Assembly (NCBI RefSeq): GCF_018294505.1
Contig: NC_057811.1
Coordinates: 400,800,491 to 400,864,490, forward strand
Length of the DNA stretch: 64,000 bases
Origin: Triticum aestivum
Lineage: Eukaryota > Streptophyta > Magnoliopsida > Poales > Poaceae
Direction: 5' to 3'
The notes under the pieces: generated by a model
The model's database searches: none
The model's input: the letters and a program-made list of their open reading frames with translations, nothing else
What the model was told of the DNA's origin: nothing
Translations under genes and position numbers: made by a program
Shown here: positions 10,811 to 21,227 of the stretch, piece after piece
Layout of the letters: each line of letters starts with the position of its first letter
Position numbering within the stretch: position 1 is the first letter of the stretch

Positions 10811-12314
10811 TGATACGTCCATTTTGCATCATGCTTTTATATCGATATTTATTGCATTATGGGCTGTTATTACACATTATGCCACAATACTTATGCCTTT
10901 TCTCTCTTATTTTACAAGGTTTACATGAAGAGGGAGAATGCCGACAGCTGGAATTCTGGGCTAGAAAAGGAGCAAATATAATAGACCTACTCCGCACAAC
11001 TCCAAAAGCCCCGAAACTTCATGAAGGCACGTTTTGGAATATATATAAAATAATGGAGAAAGAATCAACCAGAGGGGGCCCACACCCTGGCCACGAGGGT
11101 GGGGGGCGTGCCCCCTGCCTCGTGGGCCCCCTGACAGGCCTCCGGTGCCCATCTTCTGCTATATGAAGTCTTTCACCCTGGAAAAAATCAGAGGGAAGCT
11201 TTCGGGAAGAAACACCGCCGCCACGAGGCGGAACCTTGGCAGAACCAATCTAGGGCTCCGGCGGAGCTGTTCTGCCGGGGAAACATCCCTCCGGGAGGGC
11301 GAAATCGTCACCATCGTCATCACCATCGATCCTCTCATCGGGAGGGGGTCAATCTCCATCAACATCTTCACCAGAGCTATCTCCTCTAAAACCCTAGTAC
11401 ATCTCTTGTATGCAATCTTTGCACCAAAACCTCAGATTGGTACCTGTGGGTTGCTAGTAGTGTTGATTACTCCTTGTGGTTGATGCTAGTTGGTTTATTT
11501 GGTGGAAGATCATATGTTCAGATCCTTTATGCATATTAATACCCCTCTGATCATGAACATGAATATGATTTGTGAGTAGTTATGTTTGTTCCTGAGGACA
11601 TGGGAGAAGTCTTGCTATGAGTAGTCATGTGAATTTGGTATTCGTTCGATATTTTGATGAGATGTATGTTGTCTTTCCTCTAGTGGTGTTATGTGAATGT
11701 CGACTACATGACACTTCACCATTTTTTGGGCCTAGAGGAAGGCATTGGGAAGTAATAAGTAGATGATGGGTTGCTAGAGTGACAGAAGCTTAAACCCTAG
11801 TTTATGAGTTGCTTCGTAAGGGGCTGATTTGGATCCATATGTTTCATGCTATGGTTAGGTTTACCTTAATACTTCTTTTGTAGTTGAGGATGCTTGCAAT
11901 AGGGGTTAATCATAAGTGGGATGCTTGTCCAAGAAAGGGCAGTACCCAAGCACCGGTTCACCCACATATCAAATTATCAAAGTAACGAACGCGAATCATA
12001 TGAGCGTGATGAAAACTAGCTTGACGATAATTCACATGTGTCCTCGGGAGCGTTTTTCTTCATATAAGAGTTTGTCCAGGTTTGTCCTTTGCTACAAAAA
12101 GGATTGGGCCATCTTGCTGCACCTTATTTACTTTCATTACTTGTTGCCCGTTACAAGTTACCTTATCACAAAACTATCTGTTAGCGATAATTTCAGTGCT
12201 TGCACAGAATACCTTACTGAAAACCGCTTGTCATTTCCTTCTGCTCCTCGTTGGGTTTGACACTCTTACTTATCGAAAGGACTACGATAGATCCCCTACA
12301 CTTGTGGGTCATCA
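10811..12314 (+). repeat. 5' LTR of the Athila-like element
   Basis: It runs from TGATACGTCC to GGGTCATCA and matches 19581-21080 along its whole length. A TATA-like AT-rich run (GAATATATATAAAAT, about 11038) precedes a GC-rich inverted module (about 11075-11135). The LTRs differ more in their first 300 bases than later. The rest is non-coding. Confidence 0.92.
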
Positions 12315-12325
12315 AGACTCTTTTC

Positions 12326-12343
12326 TGGCACCGTTGCCCGGGA
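12326..12343 (+). promoter_or_regulatory. Primer-binding site, tRNA-Asp type
   Basis: TGGCACCGTTGCCCGGGA starts 11 bases after the 5' LTR and matches the complement of the 3' end of plant tRNA-Asp(GUC), TGGCGCCGTTGCCGGGGA, at 16 of 18 positions. This is the usual primer for Athila-like elements. Confidence 0.8.
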
Positions 12344-12420
12344 GTGAAGCGCCTTTGGTAAGTGGAATTTGGTAAGGAAAAATTTATATAGTGTGCTGAA
12401 ATTTACTGTCACTTGTTACT

Positions 12421-14662
12421 ATGGAAAGTAATCCTTTGAGGGGCCTTTTTGGGGTATCTTCACCCCGACCAGTAGAGCAAAGAGTTGCTCCTCAACCTAC
12501 TGAACCTACTGAAAATATTTACTTTGAAATTCCTTCGGGTATGATAGAGAAACTGCTAGCTAATCCTTTTACAGGTGATGGAACATTGCATCCCGATTTG
12601 CACCTAATCTATGTGGATGAAGTTTTTGGATTATTTAAGCTTGCAGGTATGCCCGAGGATGTTATCAAGAAGAAGGTCTTCCCTTTATCTTTGAAGGTAA
12701 AGGCATTGACATGGTTTAGGCTATGTGATGATATGGGATCATGGAACTACAACCGATTGAAATTGGAATTTCATCAGAAGTCTTATCCTATGCATCTTGT
12801 TCATCGTGATCGTAATTATATATAATTTTTGGCCCCGCGAAGGAGAAAGCATCGCTCAAGCTTGGGGCAGGCTTAAGTCAATGTTATATTCATGCCCCAA
12901 TCATGAGCTCTCAAGAGAAATTATTATTCAAAAATTTTATGCTCGGCTTTGTCTCAATAATCACTGCATGCTCGATACTTCTTGTACTGGTTCTTTTATG
13001 ATGAAGACTATTGAATTCAAATGGGATTTATTGGAAAGAATTAAATGCAACTCTGAAAATTGGGATCTCGATGAAGGTAAGGAGTCAGGTATAACACCTA
13101 AGTTTGATTGTGTTAAATCTTTTATGGATACCGATGTTTTCCGTGAATTTAGCCCTAAATATGGACTTGACTATGAGATAATAGCTTATTTCTGTGAATC
13201 CTTTGCTACTCATGTTGATCTCCCTAAGGAGAAGTGGTTTAAATATAATCCTCCTGTTGAAGTAAAAGTAGTTGCACCTATTAAAGTTGAAGAAAAGACT
13301 ATCACTTATAATGTTGATCATGTTGTTCCTACTGCTTATATTGAGAAACCACCTTTCCCTATTAGAATAAAGGATCATGCTAAAGCTTCAACTGTGGTTC
13401 GCAAGAGTAATACTAGAACGCCTACACCCCCTGAACAAATTAAAGTTGAACCTAGTATTGCTATGGTTAAAGATCTCTTGGCCGATAATATTGATGGGCA
13501 TGTTATTTACTTCTGTGATGAAGCTGCTAGAATTGCTAGACCTGATACTAAAAATAAACATAGACCTGTTGTAGGCATGCCTGTTATTTCTATTAAAATA
13601 GGAGAACATTGTTATCATGGCTTGTGTGATATGGGGGCTAGTGCAAGTGTAATACCTCATTCCTTATACAAAGAAATTATGCATGATATTGCACCTGCTG
13701 AGATAGAAGAAATTGATGTTACAATTAAGCTTGCCAATAGAGATACTATTTCACCAGTTGGGATTGTTAGAGATGTTGAAGTCTTGTGTGGGAAAGTTAA
13801 ATATCCTGCTGATTTTCTTGTTCTTGGTTCCCCACAAGATAACTTTTGTCCCATTATATATGGTAGACCCTTCTTGAATACTGTTAATGCTAGGATAGAC
13901 TGCAGAAATGATGTTGTTACTGTTGGTTTGGGGGATATGTCTCATGAATTTAATTTCGCTAAATTTCGTAGACAACCCCACGATGAAGAATTGCCTAGTA
14001 AAGATGAAATTATTGGTCTTGCTTCAATTGCTGTGCCTCCTAATGATCCTTTAGAACAACATTTGCTCGACCATGAAAATGATATGTTTATGAATGAAAG
14101 AAGGGAAATAGACGAAGTATTCTTTAAACAGGGACCTATTTTGAAACACAACTTGCCTGTTGAAATCCTAGGGGATCCTCCTCCACCCAAGGGTGATCCC
14201 GTGTTTGAACTTAAACCATTACCTGATACTCTTAAATATGCATATCTTGATGAAAAGAAGATATATCCTGTTATTATTAGTGCTAACCTTTCAGAGAAGG
14301 AAGAAGAGAAATTATTGAAAACTCGGAAGAAGCACCGTGCTTCTATTGGATATACTCTTAATGATCTTAAGGGCATTAGTCCCACTCTATGCCAGCACAA
14401 AATAGAATTGGAGAAAGACGCTAAACCGGTTGTTGATCACCAACGACTGTTAAATCCTAAGATGAAAGAAGTGGTAAGAAAAGAAATACTAAAGCTTCTG
14501 GAGGCAGGTATAATTTATCCCGTTGCTGATAGTCAGTGGGTAAGTCTTGTCCATTGTGTCCCTAAGAAGGGACGTATTACTGTTGTTCCTAATGATAAAG
14601 ATGAATTGATCCCACAAAGAATCATTACAGGTTATAGAATGGTAATGATTTCCGCAAACTAA
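12421..14662 (+). pseudogene. Gypsy gag-protease and start of RT (frameshifted)
   Basis: The gag starts at 12421 (MESNPLRGLFG). A one-base frameshift near 12800-12825 breaks it just before the conserved FWPREGESIAQAWGRL block of retrotransposon gag. The frame then runs to 14662. The protease motif CDMGASASVIP has its Asp at 13628; the usual Thr or Leu after Asp is Met. There is no zinc knuckle, as is common in this clade. The N-terminal RT region (VHCVPKKG, about 14550) is followed by a frameshift near 14640. The first parts of RT are therefore in different frames. Confidence 0.85.
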
Positions 14663-17150
14663 ATAAAGCTACTAAAAAGGATCATTACCCTTTACCTTTT
14701 ATTGATCAAATGCTAGAAAGATTATCCAAACATACACATTTGTGCTTTCTAGATGGTTATTCTAGTTTCTCTCAACTGTGTCAAAAGAGGATCAAGAAAA
14801 TACCACTTTTACTTGCCCTTTCGGTACCTTTTCTTATAGACATATGCCTTTTGGTTTATGCAATGCACCTGCTACTTTTCAAAGATGCATGATGGCTGTA
14901 TTCTCTGATTTTTGTGAAAAGATTGTTGAGGTTTTCATGGATGATTTCTCCGTATATGGAACTTCTTTTCATGATTGCTTGAGCAACCTTGATCGAGTTT
15001 TGCAGAGATGTGAAGAAACTAATCTTGTCTTGAATTAGGAGAAGTGCCACTTTATGGTTAATGAAGGTATTGTCTAGGGGCATAAAATTTCTGAAAGAGG
15101 TATTGAAGTTGATAAAGCTAAAGTTGATGCTATTGAAAAGATGACGTGTCCCAAGGACATTAAAGGTATAAGAAGTTTCCTTGGTCATGCCGGTTTTTAT
15201 AGGAGGTTCACTAAGGACTTCTCAAAAATTTCTAGGCCTCTGACTAACCTCTTACAAAAAGATGTTCCTTTTGTCTTTGATGATGATTGTGTAGAAGCAT
15301 TTGAAGTACTTAAGAAAGCCTTGATTTCTGCACCTATTGTTCAGCCACCTGATTGGAATTCACCCTTTGAAATTATGTGTGATGCTAGTGATTATGTTGT
15401 AGGTGTTGTTCTAGGACAAAGAGTTGATAAGAAATTAAATGTTATCCAATATGCTAGTAAAACTCTAGACAATGCCTAGAGAAATTATGCTACTACCGAA
15501 AAAGAATTTTTAGCAGTTGTATTGGCTTGTGATAAGTTCAGACCTTATACTGTTGATTCCAAAGTTACGGTTCACACTGATCACGCTGCTATTAAATATC
15601 TTATGGAAAAGAAAGATGCTAAACCTAGACTTATTAGATGGGTTCTCTTGCTACAAGAATTTGATTTGCATATTATTGATAGAAAGGGAGCTGAGAACCC
15701 CGTTACAGACAACTTATCTAGGTTAGAGAATGTTCTTGATGACCCACTACCTATTGATGATAGCTTTCCTGATGAACAATTAGCTGTTGTAAATGCTTCT
15801 CGTACTGCTCCATGGTATGCTGATTATGCTAATTACATTGTTGCTAAATTTATACCACCTAGTTTCACATACCAGCAAAAGAAAAGGTTTTTCTATGATT
15901 TAAGACATTACTTCTGGGATGACCCACACCTTTATAAAGAAGGGGTAGATGGTGTTATTAAACGTTGTGTACCTGAGCATGAACAGGAACAGATCCTACG
16001 CAAGTGTCACTCCGAGGCTTATGGAGGACATCACGCTGGAGATAGAACTGCGCATAAGGTATTGCAATCCGGTTTTTATTGGCCTACTCTCTTCAAAGAT
16101 GCCCGTAAGTTTGTCTTGTCTTGTGATGAATGTCAAAGAATTGGTAATATTAGTAGACGTCAAGAAATGCCTATGAACTATTCACTTGTTATTGAACCAT
16201 TTGATGTTTGGGGCTTTGATTATATGGGACTATTTCCTTCCTCTAATGGGCATACACATATTCTAGTTGCTGTTGATTACGTTACTAAGTGGGTAGAAGA
16301 TATTCCAACTAGTAGTGCTGATCATAACACCTCTATTAAGATGCTTAAAGAAGTTATTTTTCCGAGGTTTGGAGTCCCTAGATATTTAATGACTGATGGT
16401 GGTTCACATTTTATTCATGGTGCCTTTCGTAAAATGCTTGCTAAGTATGACGTTAATCATAGAATTGCATCTCCATACCACCCACAATCTAGTGGCCATG
16501 TAGAATTGAGTAATAGAGAGATCAAATTAATTTTGCAAAAGACTGTTAATAGATCTAGAAAGAATTGGTCCAAGAAACTCGATGATGCATTATGGGCTTA
16601 TAGAACTGCATATAAAAATCCAATGGGAATGTCTCCATATAAAATGGTTTATGGAAAAGCATGTCACTTACCTCTCGAACTAGAACATAAGGCATATTGA
16701 GCCATTAAAGAGCTCAATTATGATTTCAAACTTGTCGGTGAGAAGAGGCTATTTGATATTAGCTCACTTGATGAATGGAGAACTCAAGCCTGTGAGAATG
16801 CCAAACTGTTTAAAGAAAAAGTTAAAAGATGGCATGACAAAAGGATACAAAAGCGTGAGTTTAATGTAGGTGATTATGTGTTGCTATTCAACTCTCGTTT
16901 AAGATTTTTTACAGGAAAGCTTCTCTCTAAATGGGAAGGTCCTTACGTTAGCGAGGAGGTCTACCGTTCCGGTGCTATAAAAATCAACAACTTCGAGGGC
17001 ACAAATCCGAAGGTGGTGAACGGTCAAAGAATCAAACATTATATCTCAGGTAGCCCTATAAATGTTGAAACTAATGTAATTGAAACCGTAACCTCAGAGG
17101 AATACATAAGGGACACTTTCCAGAACGTTTCAGACTCCGAAAAGGAATAG
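14663..17150 (+). pseudogene. Gypsy RT-RNase H-integrase (internal stops)
   Basis: RT resumes near 14665 in one frame and shifts again near 14775; from 14778 a single frame continues to the stop at 17150. RT has FMDD at 14934-14945. RNase H carries the YASKTL and EKEFLAVV blocks. Integrase has a HHCC-type region (about 15990-16140) and D-D-E at 16218, 16395 and 16503, so its catalytic triad is complete. In-frame stops occur at 15036, 15075, 15477 and 16698. The C-terminus holds the GKLLSKWEGPY block and no chromodomain. This is a member of the Athila/Tat side of Ty3/gypsy, now non-functional. Confidence 0.88.
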
Positions 17151-17477
17151 GTATGAGGTACAGTAAGTAAACCGACTCCAAAACAGTTCTAATGGTAATT
17201 TTTCTCTGTTTTGGAATATTTAAGAAAATAGGAAAATAAGAAGTAGTCCGGGAAGGACACGAGGCGTCCACGAGGGTGGAGGGCGCGCCCTACCCCCCTG
17301 GGCGCGCCCCCTGCCTCGTGGGCACCTCGTGTGCTCTCCAGACTCCGTTTTCTTGCACGATACTTCTTTTGGTCGGTAAAAATTCATTATATAATCTCCC
17401 GAAGGTTTTGACCACCGTATCATGCAAATATCCTCTGTTCTTGTTTCGAGCTGTTTTTCTGACAGATCTAGATCACC

Positions 17478-18116
17478 ATGACGTCTCCAAGTGCCCCCAA
17501 GGACAAGTTCTTCGAGAAGGTCATCAAGCCCTACCTCGCGGAAGTGCTGCCACATCCTCAAACCATTGATATGCGTGAGGGGTTGCTGCACATCCGCGAT
17601 GTTGACGGACCAAGGAGGACCGAAAGCGTAGAAACAAGGCTTGAAGCAATGGAGCAACAAGTTTTCAAGTGCGAGGAGATGGTGGAACGCGGACTCGATT
17701 CCAATCATATAATGATCACGGAGTTCACCAACAACCACAAGCTGGACACCAAGAACATTGGGGAGGCCATCTTCAAGCTTCACGAGAAAATCGAGCACCT
17801 CCAAGCCCAGCTCTATGACCTGCAAAACCAAAACTGTGAGTATGAATATAGATTCAAGAGGATGAGTTTGGCTGCAGATTTGAGGATCCCGGAGACTCGA
17901 TCATCCTTCTATGATGGTGAGCCTATGCCTTGGAAGATGGACGACAAGCCTACATCATCAACAACTCCATCATCACCACCTCCGAAGAAAGAGATACAAT
18001 TACATGGGAATGGGCACTCCCCTTGGAAATTGCCAAGCTTGGGGGAGGTGCCCCGGTATCGTATCACCATCACACTCTTATCTTTACCCTTTTTCCTAGT
18101 TCGATCCTTTTGGTAA
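17478..18116 (+). CDS. Extra ORF downstream of pol, coiled-coil protein of unknown function
   Basis: This 212-residue intact ORF begins MTSPSAPKDKFFEK, 327 bases after the pol stop. Residues about 55-125 are rich in E, Q, L and K with heptad-like spacing (RLEAMEQQVFKCEEMVERGL ... LHEKIEHLQAQLYDLQNQ), consistent with a coiled coil. A proline/serine-rich stretch follows at about 155-170. No signal peptide or clear envelope-like membrane pair is seen; a short hydrophobic run lies at the very C-terminus. Athila-type elements often carry an extra ORF in this position. Its last codons overlap an internal copy of the polypurine-tract motif (18035-18047). Unlike the pol frames, this ORF has stayed open. 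Confidence 0.6.
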   Translation: MTSPSAPKDKFFEKVIKPYLAEVLPHPQTIDMREGLLHIRDVDGPRRTESVETRLEAMEQQVFKCEEMVERGLDSNHIMITEFTNNHKLDTKNIGEAIFKLHEKIEHLQAQLYDLQNQNCEYEYRFKRMSLAADLRIPETRSSFYDGEPMPWKMDDKPTSSTTPSSPPPKKEIQLHGNGHSPWKLPSLGEVPRYRITITLLSLPFFLVRSFW

Positions 18117-19409
18117 TATCTTGATCTAGTAGAATAAAGTTTTAGTATGATTTAGTTTTGAGTTTTACTTTATGATCCTTCTATGTAATCGAGTCCGTGA
18201 GCTATATATAATAAAGATTATTTTTGAGTCAAGGGCTTGATTATCTTGATATGATCGTGAGGGAATAAAAGAAAAAGAAAGAATAAAAAGAAATAAAGAG
18301 ATCATATTGATCTTATGTAGAGTAATGACTTCACATATAAAGAGTGTGATGAATAAAAGTTGTTGAGAGTTGGCAAACATAGTTTTGGTCATCGTTGCAA
18401 TTAATAGGAAGTATTAAAGAAAGAGAGGTTTTCACATATAAATATACTATCTTGGACATCTTTTATGATTGTGAGCACTCATTAAAATATGACATGCTAA
18501 AGAGTTGATGTTGGACAAGGAAGAGAACGTAATGGGTTATGTTTTCTTATATCCGAAATAAAGTATATTGTCATGGATCATCCAACATGTTGAGCTTGCC
18601 TTTCCCCCTCATGCTAGCCAAATTCTTTGCACCAAGTAGAGATACTACTTGTGCTTCCGAATATCCTTAAACCCAGTTTTGCCATGAGAGTCCACCATAT
18701 CTACCTATGGATTGAGTAAGATCCTTCAAGTAAGTTGTCATTGTTGCATGCAATAAAAATTGCTCTCTAAATATGTATGATTTATTAGTGTGGAGAAAAT
18801 AAGCTTTATACGATCTTGTGATGTGGAAGAAATAAAAGCGACGGACTGCATAATAAAGGTCCATATCACAAGTGGCAATATAAAGTGACGTTCTTTTGCA
18901 TTAAGATTTTGTGCATCCAACCATAAAAGCACATGACAACCTCTGCTTCCCTCTGCGAAGGGCCTATCTTTTATTCTTGTCTTATACCCTATACAAGAGT
19001 CATGGTGATCTTCACCTTTCCTTTTTACATTTTATCCTTTGGCAAGCACATTGTGTTGGAAAGATCCTGATATATATCCAATTGGATGTATGTTAGCATG
19101 AACTATTATTGTTGACATTACCCTTGAGGTAAAAGGTTGGGAGGCAACACTATAAGCCCCTATCTTTCTCTATGTCCGATTAAAACTCCATAACCATAAG
19201 TATTGCATCAGTGTTAGCAATTGTGAAAAAATAAATGATAGTTGAGTATGTGGACTTGCATAAAAGCTCTTATATTGACTCTTTCCGATGTTATGATAAA
19301 TTGCAATTGCTTCAATGACCGAGATTATAGTTTGTTAGTTGTCAATAAAGTTTCTGATTCATACTTTACATTGTGAATAGATTGTTACTTGAGCATAAGA
19401 AATCATATG

Positions 19410-19452
<43 letters not shown>

Positions 19453-19566
19453 ATAAGAATGATCATGATGCCCTCATGTCTATATTTTATTTTATCGATA
19501 CCTCTATCTCTAAACATGTGGACATATTTTTTGTTATCGGCTTCCGCTTGAGGACAAGCGAGGTCT
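18117..19566 (+). other. 3' non-coding region of the Athila-like element
   Basis: AT-rich sequence between the extra ORF and the polypurine tract. It holds purine-rich runs (about 18265-18300) and a TA microsatellite, but no coding frame that I can support. Confidence 0.7.
19412..19446. repeat. (TA)n microsatellite
   Basis: An uninterrupted TA dinucleotide run of about 17 units. Confidence 0.95.
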
Positions 19567-19580
19567 AAGCTTGGGGGAGT
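19567..19580 (+). promoter_or_regulatory. Polypurine tract next to the 3' LTR
   Basis: AAGCTTGGGGGAGT directly abuts the 3' LTR start (TGATACG at 19581), the position of plus-strand priming. The first 13 bases recur exactly at 18035-18047. Confidence 0.8.
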
Positions 19581-21080
19581 TGATACGTCCATTTTGCATC
19601 ATGCTCTTATCTCGATATTTATTGCATTATGGGTTGTTATTACACATTATGCCACAATACTTATGCCTTTTCTCTCTTATTTTCGAGGTTTACATGAAGA
19701 GGGAGAATGCCGGCAGCTGGAATTCTGGGCTGGAAAAGGAGCAAATATTAGAGACCTAATCTGCACAACTCCAAAAGTCCTGAAACTTCACGGAGGCACG
19801 TTTTGGAATATATAAAAAATACCGGAGAAAGAATCAACCAGAGGGGGCCCACACCCTGGCCATGAGGGTGGGGGCGCGCCCCCTACCTCGTGGGCCCCCT
19901 AGCAGGCCTCCGGTGCCCATCTTCTGCTATATGAAGTCTTTCACCCTGGAAAAAATCAGAGGGAAGCTTTCGGGAAGAAACACCGCCGCCACGGGGCGGA
20001 ACCTTGGCGGAACCAATCTAGGGCTCCGACGCAGCTGTTCTGCCGAGGAAACATCCCTCCGGGAGGGGGAAATCGTCACCATCATCATCACCATCGATCC
20101 TCTCATCGGGAGGGGGTCAATCTCCATCAACATCTTCACCAACACCATCTCCTCTAAAACCCTAGTTCATCTCTTGTATCCAATCTTTGCCCCCAAAACC
20201 TCAGATTGGTACCTGTCGGTTGCTAGTAGTGTTGATTACTCCTTGTGGCCGATGCTAGTTGGTTCATTTGGTGGAAGATCATATGTTTAGATCCTTTATG
20301 CATATTAATACCCCTCTGATTATGAACATGAATATGATTTGTGAGTAGTTACATTTGTTCCTGAGGACATGGGAGAAGTCTTGCTATGAGTAGTCATGTG
20401 AATTTGGTATTCGTTCGATATTTTGATGAGATGTATGTTTTCTTTCCTGTAGTGGTGTTATGTGAACGTCGACTACATGCACTTCACCATTGTTTGGGCC
20501 TAGAGGAAGGCATTGGGAAGTAAAAGTAGATGATGGGTTGCTAGAGTGACAGAAGCTTAAACCCTAGTTTATGAGTTGCTTCGTAAGGGGCTGATTTGGA
20601 TCCATATGTTTCATGCTATGGTTAGGTTTACCTTAATACTTCTTTTGTAGTTGCGGATGCTTGCAATAGGGGTTAATCATAAGTGGGATGCTTGTCCAAG
20701 AAAGGGCAGTACCCAAGCACCGGTTCACCAGCATATCAAATTATCAAAGTAACGAACGCGAATCATATGAGCGTGATGAAAACTAGCATGACGATAATTC
20801 CCATGTGTCCTCGGGAGCGTTTTCCTTCATATAAGAGTTTGTCCAGGCTTGTCCTTTGCTACAAAAAGGATTGGGCCATCTTGCTGCACCTTATTTACTT
20901 TCATTACTTGTTGCCCGTTACAAATTACCTTATCACAAAACTATCTGTTACCGATAATTTCAGTTCTTGCAGAGAATACCTTACTGAAAACCGCTTGTCA
21001 TTTCCTTCTGCTTCTCGTTGGGTTCGACACTCGTACTTATCGAAAGGACTAGATAGATCCCCTACACTTGTGGGTCATCA
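19581..21080 (+). repeat. 3' LTR of the Athila-like element
   Basis: This 1,500-base LTR pairs with 10811-12314. It ends TCATCA, and the next five bases repeat the left duplication TGGTG. Confidence 0.92.
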
Positions 21081-21085
21081 TGGTG

Positions 21086-21207
21086 ATCTAGAGTTATGCA
21101 AAATTCACGCGGATGCAAATGTTGCAGATCCGTTGACTAAGCCGCTTCCACAACCCAAGCATGAGGGGCACGTTAGAGCTATGGGCATTCGATGCCTATT
21201 TGATTGA
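21086..21207 (+). pseudogene. C-terminal end of the copia RNase H/pol, continued after the gypsy insertion
   Basis: After removing the gypsy element and one duplication copy, the codon begun at 10810 is completed here and the frame runs LELCKIHADANVADPLTKPL ... to TGA at 21205-21207. ADPLTKPL is the usual C-terminal copia pol motif. A purine-rich tract and the 3' LTR follow about 20 bases later. Confidence 0.9.
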
Positions 21208-21227
21208 CTCTAGTGCAAGTGGGAGAC

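Larger units (their letters stand above)
10811..21080 (+). mobile_element. Complete Athila-like Ty3/gypsy LTR retrotransposon (Sabrina/WHAM type)
   Basis: This is a complete 10.3-kb element flanked by the 5-bp duplication TGGTG (10806-10810 and 21081-21085). LTRs of 1,504 and 1,500 bases start TGATACGTCC and end GGGTCATCA. It has a PBS for tRNA-Asp, gag, protease, RT, RNase H and integrase in gypsy order, no chromodomain, an extra ORF after pol, and a polypurine tract. The pol genes are broken by several frameshifts and stops, so this copy is not autonomous. The exact family name is uncertain. Confidence 0.92.

Noticed and set aside
19412..19446. TA run as a regulatory or origin-like element
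   Set aside because: A plain microsatellite in the 3' non-coding part of a retroelement; nothing else supports a function.
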